This document shows, one piece after another, positions 1-13,100 of a stretch of 64,000 nucleotides of DNA; position 1 is the stretch's first letter; each line of letters starts with the position of its first letter. A program made the translations under genes and the position numbers. The DNA lies in the NCBI GenBank assembly GCA_003118195.1, contig BEXV01000283.1, positions 54,903 through 118,902 of the forward strand. Direction: 5' to 3'. The notes under the pieces are model-generated. The model was not told the DNA's origin and searched no databases. It saw nothing but the letters and a program-made list of their open reading frames with translations. Source of the stretch: Hemicentrotus pulcherrimus. Its lineage: Eukaryota > Echinodermata > Echinoidea > Camarodonta > Strongylocentrotidae.

Positions 1-561
1 TGAAAACTCGAGTAACGGTCTCTATTTAAAAGGTCTCAGAGACGCGATATTATACAAAATCGTGGTTTGTGTTGAACTTACAGCTTTTCAGTCTAAACAA
101 TGGTAGTTTTCAGGGTTTTTGAGTACAAATACATGTACCCATACACATGTTTCATTTAGTTTGAGAATTTTTTAGATCGGCTATTCACAAAGCTAGCCAA
201 TCACTTTAAACCACCTATAAATTACCCAAAGGAGTCAGTCGTCTAGACACTGTGTATGCCTTCTCTTTCTTAGGAAGAGGGGTATTGAATTAAAGAATTA
301 GGAGATTATCGATATTAATCAGTTCAAATAAAGCTCTTTGGACAAGAATGACAAGACATTAATCCAGTGATTTAACTAGCTTCAATCTGTTAGACCAAAT
401 CAAGACCAAATTATAACACTCTTTGCAAGTAAGCGTTATATGGTGGTTTTAAGCTTATAATGGTGAGTGTCTTTGTTTTCATGTGAATCGGGACATTAAA
501 TTCTGATGAGTATTTAATCTGTTAGTATACAAAAGAGAGGTGAGTAATAACCAGACACACT

Positions 562-836
562 AGGTATGTCCTCATCAGCTTGAGATTGCCAAATAGCCCA
601 CTATTTCTGATTTGGGAAATAATCCTGAGTTACAAAAGCGCATCTTCATCAGCTCGAGACTCTACCTCGAAACTTGAAAATCGAGCTAGAGAAATTAGCT
701 TAAGATATTTTCCTCAGCGTTCGCTCACAGTGTGAGTCTTCTGGCTGGTGAAGATGCAAATTAACTGGATAATTTGCAATCGGGATAGTTGAAATAGCGG
801 GATATTTGGCAATCTCGAGCTGATGAAGCCGGGCCT
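562..836 (+). mobile_element. MITE-like inverted-repeat element, copy 1 (about 275 bp)
   Basis: The left end is a variant of AGGCCTGTCNTCATCAGC followed by TTGAGATTGCCAAATA. The right end is the inverted form, ending GGGCCT. Terminal inverted repeats extend about 45 bp. The 3-bp ACT at 559-561 and again at 837-839 looks like a target-site duplication. The interior (GTGTGAGTCTTCTGG...) is related to copy 2 in the opposite orientation. There is no coding capacity. Confidence 0.75.
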
Positions 837-994
837 ACTGAGGGAATTAGTACAAATAAAAATAGATTACAACTTGGAACAAACAGACAACTTACCTAAA
901 ATGTGTGTGGGTTTTACGAGAATGGAGAATGTAGAAAGTGCTTTAAGAAATGATAAGGACAATAAGACGAGAAGTTATTGTAGCTAGAGAAAAA

Positions 995-1195
995 AGGAGA
1001 GAGATTGAGAGAGATTGAGAGAGATTGAGAGAAAAGGGGGAAGGGAAGAAAATAGTGAGGGAGAGAGGGAGGGAGAGGGAGAGGGAGGGAGGGGGTGGGA
1101 TGAGGAGGGGTGGGAGGGAAGGAGGGAGGAATGTAGGGAAGAGAAAGGTACAGAGCGAGAGAGAGAGAACGAGAGAGAGAATGAGAGAGAGTGGG
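995..1195. repeat. GA-rich tract with 10-bp repeats and G-runs
   Basis: Four tandem copies of GAGAGATTGA-type decamers lead into a purine-only tract. It includes GGGAGGGAGGGGGTGGG at 1083-1099, a canonical G-quadruplex pattern. Open frames here are simple-sequence artefacts. Confidence 0.9.
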
Positions 1196-4100
1196 GATTT
1201 TAAGCTTCGTACCCCGCAGATTAACAGGATTTTGTTTATCTGGCTGTATTAAAACGGTTTCTAGTTCATTTCAGCTTAAAAAACCCAATCTTACATCATT
1301 AAGCTGATTTATTAGAATGCACACCAAAAAAAAAGCAAAAAAAAAAAAAAAAGCACCAAATTAGCCTCCTAGTTGTTCAACTAGAGATATTTACTGGAGA
1401 TTATCCTCTAAATTCTGATAACTCTTCACCCATAACGCTATTGGAATCAGATCTTATGGAAGCAAAGCAATGCTCCTATAGAATAGATCACCCACTTGGA
1501 ATTCGGTATCAAAGCACCGTCCATACCGCCATTAGCTATTGATCTCTTCCCTGCCTCACAATGTGTCATCCCGATAAGTCAATGATTATTACAAGATCAG
1601 CCAGTATTGGGAATCGGGATGCTAATTTGAGGTACAACCTCCAGAGTTACCAAAGGAAAGAGAAAAGGCAATACAGTAATTACGTTCATCCATCCTATTA
1701 TCAGAGTTTGAGCTCCTCCCTTCTCCACTGAGAATGACACCCAATGGAAGAGCCAGAATCAGAGAATAAGCAATCGATTGATTGTTGTAATAAAACATTA
1801 TTTGATTGATTGAATTAAAGTCCAAAGATGAATACATCACTGTGATCAAAAATTTCTATTGTAATCATCAAAGCATACTGTTTAATTTGTTTTTATTGAG
1901 CTTTTCCCATTGGTTGAACAACAAGTTCAGTAACCATAAAATTACCAGCAATAATAGTAACACGTCATTTTGTTTTAGACTTTTTTTTTTCTTCTTCTTC
2001 TTCTGAATATCAAAAGAATTGAAAAAAGTTTGAAAGCTATTGTAGGGAAGCACATTAGCATTCTTTGTAGACGATGTGGATTAGAATTTGACAAGGGGTG
2101 GTGTTCATAAGACCCTTGTCAAAAGCGCACAATTTTGTGGCCCTGGACCTAGGTGATGTTGATGAGTACATGTACATGTAATTGCTCTTTGCATCTTTGG
2201 AAATAAATGAATTTTTGAATTAAATTATGTACAGAATTATCTAGCAGATCTTTATGTGTTAAGTAGGCAACATCTTCTTCCTAAGAGTCCAAATTTTCCT
2301 CCAGTACAGTCTGCTTGTGTCATTCTGAAGACTAACATATCTTCATATACAACATACATGTACAGATGTTCGTAGTGATCTTTGAAAGTGTTACCAGATT
2401 GTTCTTGTTCTAATCCAGGAGCCGCTTACGGTTCCAACCTAGAGTGATTTAATGACAACCATTAGGACGGACATGAAGCGTGATGGTGACGACATTCCGA
2501 GGGACAAGTATTTTGGGGAGCATCATGTCATCTTCATCAATCTTTGTGCTTACTTACATCTGACAGATGTGAACCATCTTGTCTCCCACGATGGCAGGGA
2601 ATCACGTTGTTGTGTTGATCTAGCGTTTTCCTCAGAGTATCAAAGGTGACATCATGCATCTTGATGTCTTGATGAAGGTGAGATAGACCCTGCAGAACTA
2701 TGTCAGTGTAGTGTGTGTATGTTACTTGATGAACTGACATAGCAACATATATGCTTCTAGCCAATACCATGATTGGGGTATGGATGGGATGTAGGTAACT
2801 AGATCTACTGTTGGGTCCTGTGTAGAAGCGAAGGACTGCATTGCTGTTAAGAAAAGACAGCCGAGCTATGGCTGCTGGTTCATGCAGAGTTTTTGTGGGA
2901 GTCAGTCATTTGAGATAAGTGGAAAATTGGCCATCATTGCTCTAGTGATACAAAATCCCATTTATATTTTCTAAAATTGAGAAAGAGTAGGTTATCTTAT
3001 TGATTTGCAGTAATCAAAATGTTTTTTTTATGTCAAAAGTTAAAATGTTCTGCTTCACAAGAACTTAGTTTCCTTTGTGTTGTTTGATATGATCATTCCC
3101 CTAGAATGGTTAGGAAGATAAATGACTGAAATTTGAATTACTTCATGAAATGAGAAGAACAAAGTTGGTTAAAAGCTAGTTAAATCCTGATAGGTTTCGA
3201 TTTGAAGTGTGATTGTTTGATGGGACGCTCATAATTGAGTCTGGAACCCTCACAGTCCGTGTATGGCATCGCAACGAGCAAACTCCGGCTACCATAGCCA
3301 CATCAACTCCCCAGCTTGCTGTACATTGTAGGGCTTTGCATAGAAAACCAGTCCATCTAGCTACAAAGATGACGGAGCTCGTTCCAAACGATGCGAGTGA
3401 AGGACCCCGTTTGACATCGCAGGCATTCAGGAGCAGAGGCCTGAATAGATTGAATAGCAAGCTAGACCCATTAGTTATCTCCCAGGTGTCAAGTCAGACA
3501 AAAGAGGACCAGAAAATCTCCTGAGATAACCAAACCCTTGGGCTTCCTTGCCTCCTAAGAATCGAGTGGCAGGACTATTTGAAAATCAGGGACACCATTC
3601 AATCACAGTTTTTTCCTCCTCTTGCTCTTTCTTCCTGGTTCTTTCTTTTTAACCACTGCTTTCTGTTCATATAAAGCCCTACACCTGAGAAATAGCTGGC
3701 TTCTGTCCCCTTATGGAGATCCAGTTTCTCCCACAAGATTTTAGGGATTTTTGTCAATTATGTTTGGAAGGGAAAAGGGCAGAATTTACTGTGAGAAATT
3801 TTGTATTTGTAGTGCATTGTTTACTTTAGAAGACAAAAGATTAAAGAATTCCACACTGCTGCTTTTTAATTTGAGGTACTTGGTGTCAGTACAAGGCCAT
3901 TTGTATGAGAAATGGTGGAAAAAGATTATGTGTCAGGTTTGTTTAATCTTTGAAGATTGTTGTGGGTTTGGAACCTAGGTCATATCCATATGTGCCAAAT
4001 TCAAAGAAGAGTTCGAGACGAGTGCTGCCTGAAGTCACCACACATCAATATAGCAATTTGCTCTAATTAGGTAGACACATATTTTGCAATTTTAGTGAGC

Positions 4101-6684
4101 AAGAAATGAAGAGAGTTATAGGAGAATGAATCAGAAAATCACAATGGATGTCATTCAAGCTTTTCTGTGAATGTGTCAGTAGAATCCTTGGAGACACAAT
4201 GAAGGAGAAAATGAAAGAGAGACAGATATATTTTCATTAACTTATATTGATCAACAAATTCCGAACCATATTGATGAAGAGTTTGGTCATTCTCTCTAGA
4301 AATCTCTTGACATCATCAGGAGGTCATCATACCACAGAATGTATGCATCTCGTCTTATGTCCTTGCAAAGCCCTTTGATGCATCCCAAAAGTCAATTGAG
4401 TTAATTCAATCAAAGGAGACCCCTCCTTTGTGGCCCACCATTGTACCCCTCTCCCCTCTTTCTCTGGACATAATGAAGTTAAAAACCACCCAACAATGGG
4501 CTTCATTGGGCCTTCCCCTTGCAGCATCCAGGAGCTGATTACATACATGGTACTCATTTGTTGATCTGATCTCAACTATGTTTACAGATTCTTCCATGTC
4601 ATTGATATCTGAGCTCATTAGTAGGAGATGATGTCTAGTGTTTGTAGAGTCTATTCTTAAGGATAAGAAAGCTTGGCCCTGCTTGGACAGAGCTCCTAAA
4701 ACTACCTTCCAATATGTTTACGTAATGTTTACCGTAAATCCATTGGAATAGGATGGAAGCAAATTTTGTGGCAGAATTTAGATTGCTAAAGATCTAATGA
4801 TCCCATGAGGTTCTGGTGTAATTGATATACTGTGTTATCTCATGAAGATGTTAAACTAAACTGGAATCTCATTGCTCACTCACTGAAGCAGTAAAAAACA
4901 AGATTTTTTTTTTGATTGAATATGTTAGGTTATTTTTATTTTAGGAGTGCAAAGCAATCTTTGAACATTGGATGCAAGTTAACACCTCTTTGACTCATGT
5001 TTAATATAATTATATATTCATTATTGTTTTCACTTATTACTTTTAGGTAAGAGTATGTAAGGGGTACAGAATTCATGAAGTCATTACAATGTAAGTTGAT
5101 TTCTTTGGAAGAGATGCCTAATTTTGTAACGGGCTAATTTGATAAAAAGGAATAATAAAATTGTAGCAAAACATGTGTGCCCATTTGTCTAGTGATACTT
5201 TTCCAAACATGATGCCTACATGGTGTACTATGATGAATTCACTATGGTTGGGGGAAAAAAAATGCAAGTTTCTTTCATCCCTTGAGCTTCCCTGAAAATG
5301 AGCAAGGGAATTTTATAGCAGGCATCCACCTGAGTCCACAAGGAGAGCTAGACTTTCAGTAGCGAAATCGGAGGGGTAAACATAGGGAGAAAGGAACCGT
5401 GTTTAAAGTCACTGTCCCCCTCAGTAGAGCCATGTTCCTTTCCAGTCTCCGTTTGTTCATATTTTCCCAGAGTACTATTATTAGTGGGAGGAATTTATCC
5501 CTGGCGGCAGGCTCCCCACTTCAGACGGGAGGAAGATCCGAGAGTCAAACAATGCGACAATCAAGAACTGATCAGCACCTATTGTGCTGTGTCTCCTCCT
5601 TTAGTCCCATTGTGTTGATTCAGGAGTTGGCTGGGGGTGGTTAAATAAGGCTGATCCGATAGGCCAGGAACAGGAACACGAGGAGTGGTAGGAAAAAATG
5701 GGAGGGGGTGGAATAAATCATTTTGTTTTGGTTTGAAATCCACTTGAAGTGGTACTGGATATGGGGATAAGTCGACTCTCTGACCTGCCAATCATTCCAC
5801 TCTAATGCCGTTAATTTGTTTCCATTCATTTGTTTAGCAAACAATATATGAAAACAAATCTGTAAAAGAGAGGGAAAGTTTGTGCTTGCAGTGAAGAGGA
5901 AAGGAAACTAACAGTGATTCTTGAAATCATTGGGATTGTTCAAAACGGATATTCTTTATTTAAATGTTGAAAAGAGATGAAGCCTGTCTCATGATAAAGT
6001 GCCCTTATGAATAGTTTAACAACTTTTTACCCCCAATGTATGTGTATGCAAACGTTTATATCAGAATATTTCAAGCAATTCAAAATTGGGATAAGTTTCC
6101 CCCACTTTGAAATGTTGTATTATTTGAATAATTCACTGATACACTAACATCGATTTATAGGTTGTGTGGTTACACTTTTCCTATTCAAGAATAAAAGTAA
6201 GAATAATATGCCCATTGGCTGTGGCAGAACCTCAAAAAGTTTAGCTTTTCTTCAAAATAAGAAAATCTGAAAAGAAAACTAGGAATAAGTCTCAAAGGAA
6301 TAGTGATAAAATATAACCTTGACCAAATTGAATCATAGATTGGACTTTATCCTAGAAAAATACAGGATATTTATACAGAAAAAGTGTGGAACAAGACAGC
6401 TTGCTTTGAGAGATGGTTATCTTGTATTAAGGTCCAGGCGTTGACCGGTTTGAAAAGAATGGATTTGATAACAATTGGTTTTGTGAAAGCAGGTTAAAAT
6501 TGTATTCAAAGGAGAAAAAAGATGATGCACTGGCCTTGAGGCCCTTTAAATATTTTGGCCTTCATCCTGTGCTCATGAACCCCCAAAGGTATAAAAGAAA
6601 GTATGAAATAATATGCTTGCAATGTGTGAGGAAGGTATGTATGATACAGAAGAGAAGATGTTTATTTTGTTGTGGAGAAGGATA

Positions 6685-6835
6685 GAGAAAGAAAGAGAGA
6701 GAGAGAGAGAGAAGTAGAGATAGATAAAGGGAAAGATAGATAAAGGGAAAGAAAGAGAAAGATAGATGAGAGAGAAAGAAGGGAAGCAGGAGAGAGAGAG
6801 AAAGAGAGAGGAGGAAAGAAAGAGTAAGAAGGGAA

Positions 6836-6873
<38 letters not shown>

Positions 6874-6905
6874 GGAGGAGGAAAACATATAGGAGATAGA
6901 GAGAT
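6685..6905. repeat. GA/GAAA purine tract
   Basis: Purine-rich simple sequence, with (GA)n near 6843-6867 and a repeated 'gatagataaagggaaa' phrase at 6719-6752. The 153-residue Ser/Leu-rich frame on the - strand is an artefact of it. Confidence 0.9.
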
Positions 6906-7061
6906 GAGTAAACATGTCATCATCATAAATACCAATGCCTATTGTAGAGCTGCCACCAATGAATTTATTGCCTGGATGTGTGATTAACTTCAGGTGATCT
7001 CCTCCAGATAGTGGATGGCTCATGCCAACTTTGAGGCACTTCTCTGAACAAGGGGAACACT

Positions 7062-7437
7062 AAGCCTGTCCTCATCAGCTTGAGATTGCCAAATATCCCG
7101 CTATACAGACTATCCCAATCACAAGTTATCCAGTTAGCCCTAGCGGGATATTTGGTCGAGATAATCATCCCAAGATATCTTGGGCTAGTTTGTAAAATAT
7201 CCCGCTATTTTTCCCGTGCGTCTTCACCAGTCCAAAGACTCGCACTATCACCAGTCCAAAGACTCGCACTATGTGCGAACGCTGAGCAAAATATCTCGAG
7301 CTAATTTCTCGAGCTCAAGTTTCAAGTTTCAAGGTCACGTCTTGAGCTGATGAAGACACGATTTGTAATTTCAGGATTATTTCTTAAATCAGAAATAGCT
7401 GGCTATTTGGCAATCTTGAGCTAATCAAAACAGGCCT
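7062..7437 (-). mobile_element. MITE-like inverted-repeat element, copy 2 (about 376 bp)
   Basis: It has the same termini as copy 1 (AAGCCTGTCCTCATCAGC on the left, inverted CAGGCCT on the right) and is flanked by ACT at 7059-7061 and 7438-7440. Its interior is inverted relative to copy 1. It includes a 24-bp tandem duplication at about 7224-7272 containing 'caccagtccaaagactcgca'. The strand is given relative to copy 1. It is non-coding. Confidence 0.78.
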
Positions 7438-9764
7438 ACTGATACTTCAAGCATATGATACAAGTTATCTGGTATGACGTGTCCCTAGGGTCATTGCTCT
7501 CCAGTGTTTGATGTACAATGTTTCTCATATTTCATGACCCCATGGCACTTATAGATACACAAAAACCTCAAAATATATATGTTTTTGCACGAGATGTACT
7601 ATTTAAAAAGTATATTACACAAGATAAATTTTACTGGGATATGATTTAACTAGATTTTCCTACCGGGTATGTTGTTTGATGATTCTTTAAAATGTTACTG
7701 CATTCTTGCAGATGTTGAATATGAATTATTTAGATCTTAGGCTCAATGGATATTGTTTACCATGTTTAGTTTGAGAAAATAGAGATAACAAGGATGTTCA
7801 TATATGTACATGGGATACAATATAATGGAAAACAAGAGTGTTAGTATACAATGATATTTTTGGGGACTTCTGAAAATTGGTTCTATCATCTGTCCTAGCC
7901 GGTGAGACCAAAAATGAGTTTGAAGATACAATTCCTATAAGAAGGAAAGGAAAACATATTTTTATTCAATATAATAAAGTCATTTCTGTTTTGTTCTTAA
8001 ATATGTGTGTCAAATCCATAAAATGCATTTGCACTTTCTGTACCTAGAAAAGCAACAGCCTGCAGTTTCCAGTGTATGCTGGGAAATTGAAAAAGGGAAA
8101 ATGAGTTTGAAGAGGGTAAATCATTTTTGATACAGAGTGCCATCAATCAACTTGCCCTCCACCAAGTGCCTTTACCGGTAGAAAGGGGAACAATCGGGCA
8201 GGGTTATTACCCTCCTCACCTCCGTAACAAAGTATTGACAAAGAAATCCTTCGGTGGGAGATTATACCAGTGGTTTTTTGTGTACACTCAATTTGATCAA
8301 TCCATCTTTGGGAGTAGTTAAGATCAACAATGCTTTTCTTCAGATTTGATCCCTTTTCATTAAGTGTGGAAAAGTAAGTTATCGCTTTAATCACGAATAG
8401 GAGCTCATCCTTCAAACAGGACCTCTGTTTATCTTTTGATTAAAGGGAAAACCTCATCGAAACTCGAATAAGACACATTTGCAATTATTTAGAAACATTT
8501 GTAGGTACACCTGTACATTGCGCATGTATCACCTCCCAAATTGCCATGTTTTGATTTTTGAAAATAGTCAGAAAAAATTAATTTCATAGTTCAGGTGGGA
8601 AATATTCAAATTCAAATATGTTCCCAATATTTCACATTTCTGCGGTCCCCAGTCCCCATGTATGTGTTAGGCTTTCTTCAAGGATTTTGCAAGGAAGTTT
8701 CTGCTGTATAACACTTGTGTGTGTGTGTGTGCCTTTGACATGATTACAACATGTACATGTATATGAATTTTTGTTTGTTTTAACCTGACTGCTAAGAAAG
8801 CCCGTTTATGCTTAAATAAGTAATCAGTGTAGTAAAGTCTGACTACCAATAATAGTCAAATGTTGACAGTTACTTTAAATAATCGATGAAAAATAGAACA
8901 GGGGTGATAGGTTATTGCCTTATTGGCTCCAAACCTAAAGAATAATGGTGTTGATTTATGTAAGGGTTAATTTCTAGGTGACCCTATGAGAAATCAATGC
9001 TGCCATAAAAAGGACTCTAAGCATGCACCTACGAAAATAAAGATATACATCAATTGACGGGAGATAACACCCAGGATAAATGAACAATGCATAGGAAATT
9101 CCCTCTTTCATCCTTTACATTGGTTTTCATTGTGCGCAAGTAACCAAATTTCAGCTCCACAATATGAAGAAATGAGGATACAACAATTCCACGTAAGTCG
9201 TAAATCTCGGCGTCATTCTGTACACCTGTCATAAGTCTTTCAGTATTGCCTGCACTGTTTTTTTTCTGTTTCGTAAAGGCATCAGGTTATTTGTAGGCAT
9301 CAAGTTATTCTCTTTCGCTTTTTTCATCACCACTATAATACAAGAATAGGCACAAGTAATTCTAGAGGTAGTGGTGTATCTTGCAGCAGCATCTTATTCC
9401 AACCCAGTTGCATGTTTTATTTGTTAAAGGTACCAATAATACTGATAGAGAGGAACGGAGAGTAATTTTAATAGGTCTCTTGGGAAGGGTTTAGTTTGTA
9501 ATGGTTATTTTGATGATGGTGATGAGTTGCGGTTCATCTTTAGATTGCAAACTGCCAAGATAGAGCAGTAGGCTAGATTTCCTTCTCTTATGGCATGCAG
9601 AGTTACGTAGTTATTGAAACCCTTCATGCTGATTTTTACCCTACAACTTTTGCTAACCACTTTGATTACCATACCTCTACTTTCTTTTGTGTCTTCCTCA
9701 AGTTTTGCACTAATTTTTGCATATTAATTTTGGTATCTACATGTGATTTGTACCTCTCCATCTC

Positions 9765-10110
9765 CATCTACATGTACATGTATATACATGTACTTGTAGA
9801 TACATTGACATGCATGTACATGTGTACATTAAGTCTACTTCTGCTTACTATGTTATTCTACATACCCCTTCAATTTACATCTACAGTGTAGTTCTGCTAT
9901 TTGTACCTTTTTTTTCTTTGGCTACCTTTACTAATACTTCTATTTCTACTCCATCTGCTTATATGTCTATGTCTATATGTCTACTTATATCTACTTTTAC
10001 TAGTACTTGTACTTTTACTGCTTCTTGTACTACTTCTAGGTCTTCGTCTACGTCTACTGCTACTTCTACTTCTACTTCTACTTCTACTTCTACTTCTTTC
10101 ACCATGTACT
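9765..10110. repeat. TACATG cluster followed by TAC/TTC triplet array
   Basis: Overlapping TACATGTA palindromes at about 9768-9830 give way to degenerate TAC/TTC triplets and then a clean CTTCTA hexamer run at about 10062-10097. Confidence 0.88.
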
Positions 10111-13100
10111 TCTACTTCGTCTGGATTTTCTCCTTCAACTGCCCTTTATTTTTTTCATTTATTTAAAAAAATATTTTTTCAAAACTACTTAATCTTTCTT
10201 CTTGTAAAATTGGTTCTGGGCTTTTTGTCCCTAGATTCTATTGGCCTAGGAAAAGGCTTGACCATAGAGGCTTCACTGTGATGCCTCTCCTTCTCTTGGA
10301 TAAATTGCTTTATGGACATTTGTCTGTAGACAGATGGTTTAAGAATTCTGGTTGTCCATTAATAACCCAATCCAATTTCATCTCCTGCCCTGAACATTAT
10401 TCACAAGAATCCCGTTAGGCCTATACCTTGTTATTGGCTCGAAATTAATTTTCTAGGGCAGGACTTCAGCTGTGAAAATTACCAAAGCCTGCAGCATACC
10501 AGAAAGGCTACTAACTAAAAGCACTGCTCTAATACCTTGCGAGATTGACTGTCCTTCTCTTGAATATATGACATGGCTTATAAGTGTAGGAAGCGGCAAT
10601 GCCTGCGCTTTGTTGAATACCTGTTTTCTATTGTGGTTACAGCCAAAGAAAAATAATGAAACTGTACCAATATGACTTGTATCTGAGAAATGGTTTGACA
10701 ATGAAAATCCCTTGCAAAGCTTAATGTAGGGCAGCATAATAATTCCTCCAGTCAGCTTCGGCAATGTGACATTGTATTGGTTTGAAAGAGGGCAGCAGCC
10801 GATGGCTAATGGTGCGTGTTAGCGTTCTTTTTGTGTGGCTTAAAAGTGGGCAAATCTGCTGGTAAAAAGTCTGAGTTTAATGCTTGTCCTCGGGTCATGA
10901 AAGTTCATTTTCTTTTTTTTCTGTATAATGATTGCCTTATACTGCCAACTCCTATTTCAAAAGCTTTTCAGGTGCAGAATGGTTGAAAATTGTCTTTGAC
11001 TGTAGTGCAGTTTGATGGTGATTTGATTTCTATAATGTGGAAACCATGCCTCTAGATATCTCTGATTCACTTGCCATAATCTAAAAGTTTTTATTTGGGC
11101 CAAGGAAATGATTGATTATATATGCTGTAGGCCTACTAGAAAAGCCTTATTTCACATGCATCCATTTTGAGGATTAATTGGTCTTAAATCATAAGAATTT
11201 TTTGTTGCTGTTACCACACAATTCCAGGTAGTTTAGCTCATTATGTGAGGTGGATAATGTGATATACTACCACAGCTTTTGAAACAGACAGCTTGGAACA
11301 TGACAATGACCTTTGGATTCGGCATTACAAGTGGGGTCAACTTTATATCAAATGTTTAATTTTCACCCTGAATGTGAAATATAAAGTGCTAACATTCAAG
11401 TTAAGAAAAATTGTATGTATTTCAAACACAGTTTTGTAGCATATAGCAAATACAGTTTTTCATTGTATTTTGATTTTTTTTGTTCATATGAGTGTGCAGG
11501 ACTTGGCCTACCTTCAGAGAACAACCTGTCTGCTAAAAGAAGGAAGGGCACTCATACACTTTGAAAGTAAATGAGTTTAATGCCCTTTTGATTTGTAGCA
11601 GACAAGATTTTCTTCACCATTACATAGAACATATAGTTGAATTATTCATATCCTTACCAAATTTTGTAGTTTTTTAAGTATGTGAGAAAGATTGATTTGA
11701 CCTGAAATATGTTTCTTGAGAATGTGACCTATTAAAGCTTTCATCTAAAAGTATTCAACAATGGCCTCAATTCGACCACTCCACCCTTTATTCTTGAGTT
11801 ACGAAAAACACACAAGAACATCAAATTTACAAGGGGGATGAATAATTCATCTGTTTAATGTACATTTAGTGCAGAGTTTGTAGTAAACCTGAAGTAGGAC
11901 CCTTTTCCGTTATCTTCTCTGGCTGGCATTCGGCTCTCTTGAACTTCTCAGAGGAATGTTTGTTGATGATTTCCTGCGCTGCCAGGTTTGTGGAGTCAAA
12001 GGGCATAGCCACGACAGTCTATCAAGGCATGGTTTGATACTTAGGCATACCGCTAGATTGTTGAAAATATGTCAGGAAAGCAAGTTTTATGGTTATAAGT
12101 GTAGTGTTGGTATATTTTGTTTCCAGGGATAAAGAGATATTAATCTTGTCAGAGGTGGATGGGTGACTTTCGATGGGTGACTTTCGATGGTTGACAATCC
12201 GTGGAAAGTGTCATTTGCTCTGTTGGAAGTGCCGTTATTTTCAACCTGCATGCCCCAGTTGTGGGGTACGTACCTGGTAAGATTTATCATGAAAAGTACC
12301 AAGTTGCTTGAAATAGTCTAAAATGATTTCCCAATTCAATAGTTCTAGAAATATTTTATATTCATGCATGGACTTGCAGAAAAAGAGCATTGGATGAGGC
12401 AAGTGTCTCCGGTCTCAGTTGAAAACTTCCATATGATGTCAAAAGAAATATCTGGGTATACTGCAGTTTTTAGTGCACAAGAATGCAATTTCATCATTAT
12501 TAATCATCAATTGTTGATTGAGCAGTTCATTAGTTCTTAAAGGGCAATTGTGTAAATAGGCAGCCTAGGCTCTCGATACACAATTTTATCAGCGATTAAG
12601 CGTTTTATAAAGCCTCTACCACTGACTAAAACCAATATTTAATATTCTACTAAGAACTAACAAGGGGACTAGGCCAGTATAGATGAACAGGGATAGCATG
12701 GTTGTGATGTATCAACAGTAAGTTTTAAAGTCAGTTTGATAAGGAATGAGATATAAGATGTGTGCGTAATGGTAATTAAAGAGCAAGAGATAACAATAGA
12801 AAGGTATTTTAAAGACCTTGAGGTGTTAATTATGTATACGCAACTGTGTTGCCAAGTTTGAATACTGGGTAATTACCTTCATTGTTAGCTTGTGTTGAAT
12901 AATTACATGTTAAAGTGTAAATTGGTGTAGTGTTGGTAGTTAGTGAGTTCATTAAGAATTCATGATGAGCATAAATTAACAGCTGTTTCAATAATTCTCA
13001 TGTTACTATACTGGAAGGGTTTGTCATCAATATTCAAGACAATGCATATGTACATGTATGTTAAAGTTATGTGATGTGAAACCTTAGCCAAATTGATTAA

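Noticed and set aside
3213..3524. 103-codon + frame in a GC-richer patch
   Set aside because: Open on both strands because of composition; no recognisable domain or splice context.
5047..5093. Possible 47-nt exon between ttttag and GTAAGT
   Set aside because: Splice-like ends and one open frame exist, but the peptide has no LRR or other recognisable pattern, and its length does not fit the Slit exon scheme.
6562..7023. 153-codon Ser/Leu-rich frame on the - strand
   Set aside because: It is generated by the GA/GAAA purine tract and has no non-repetitive domain.
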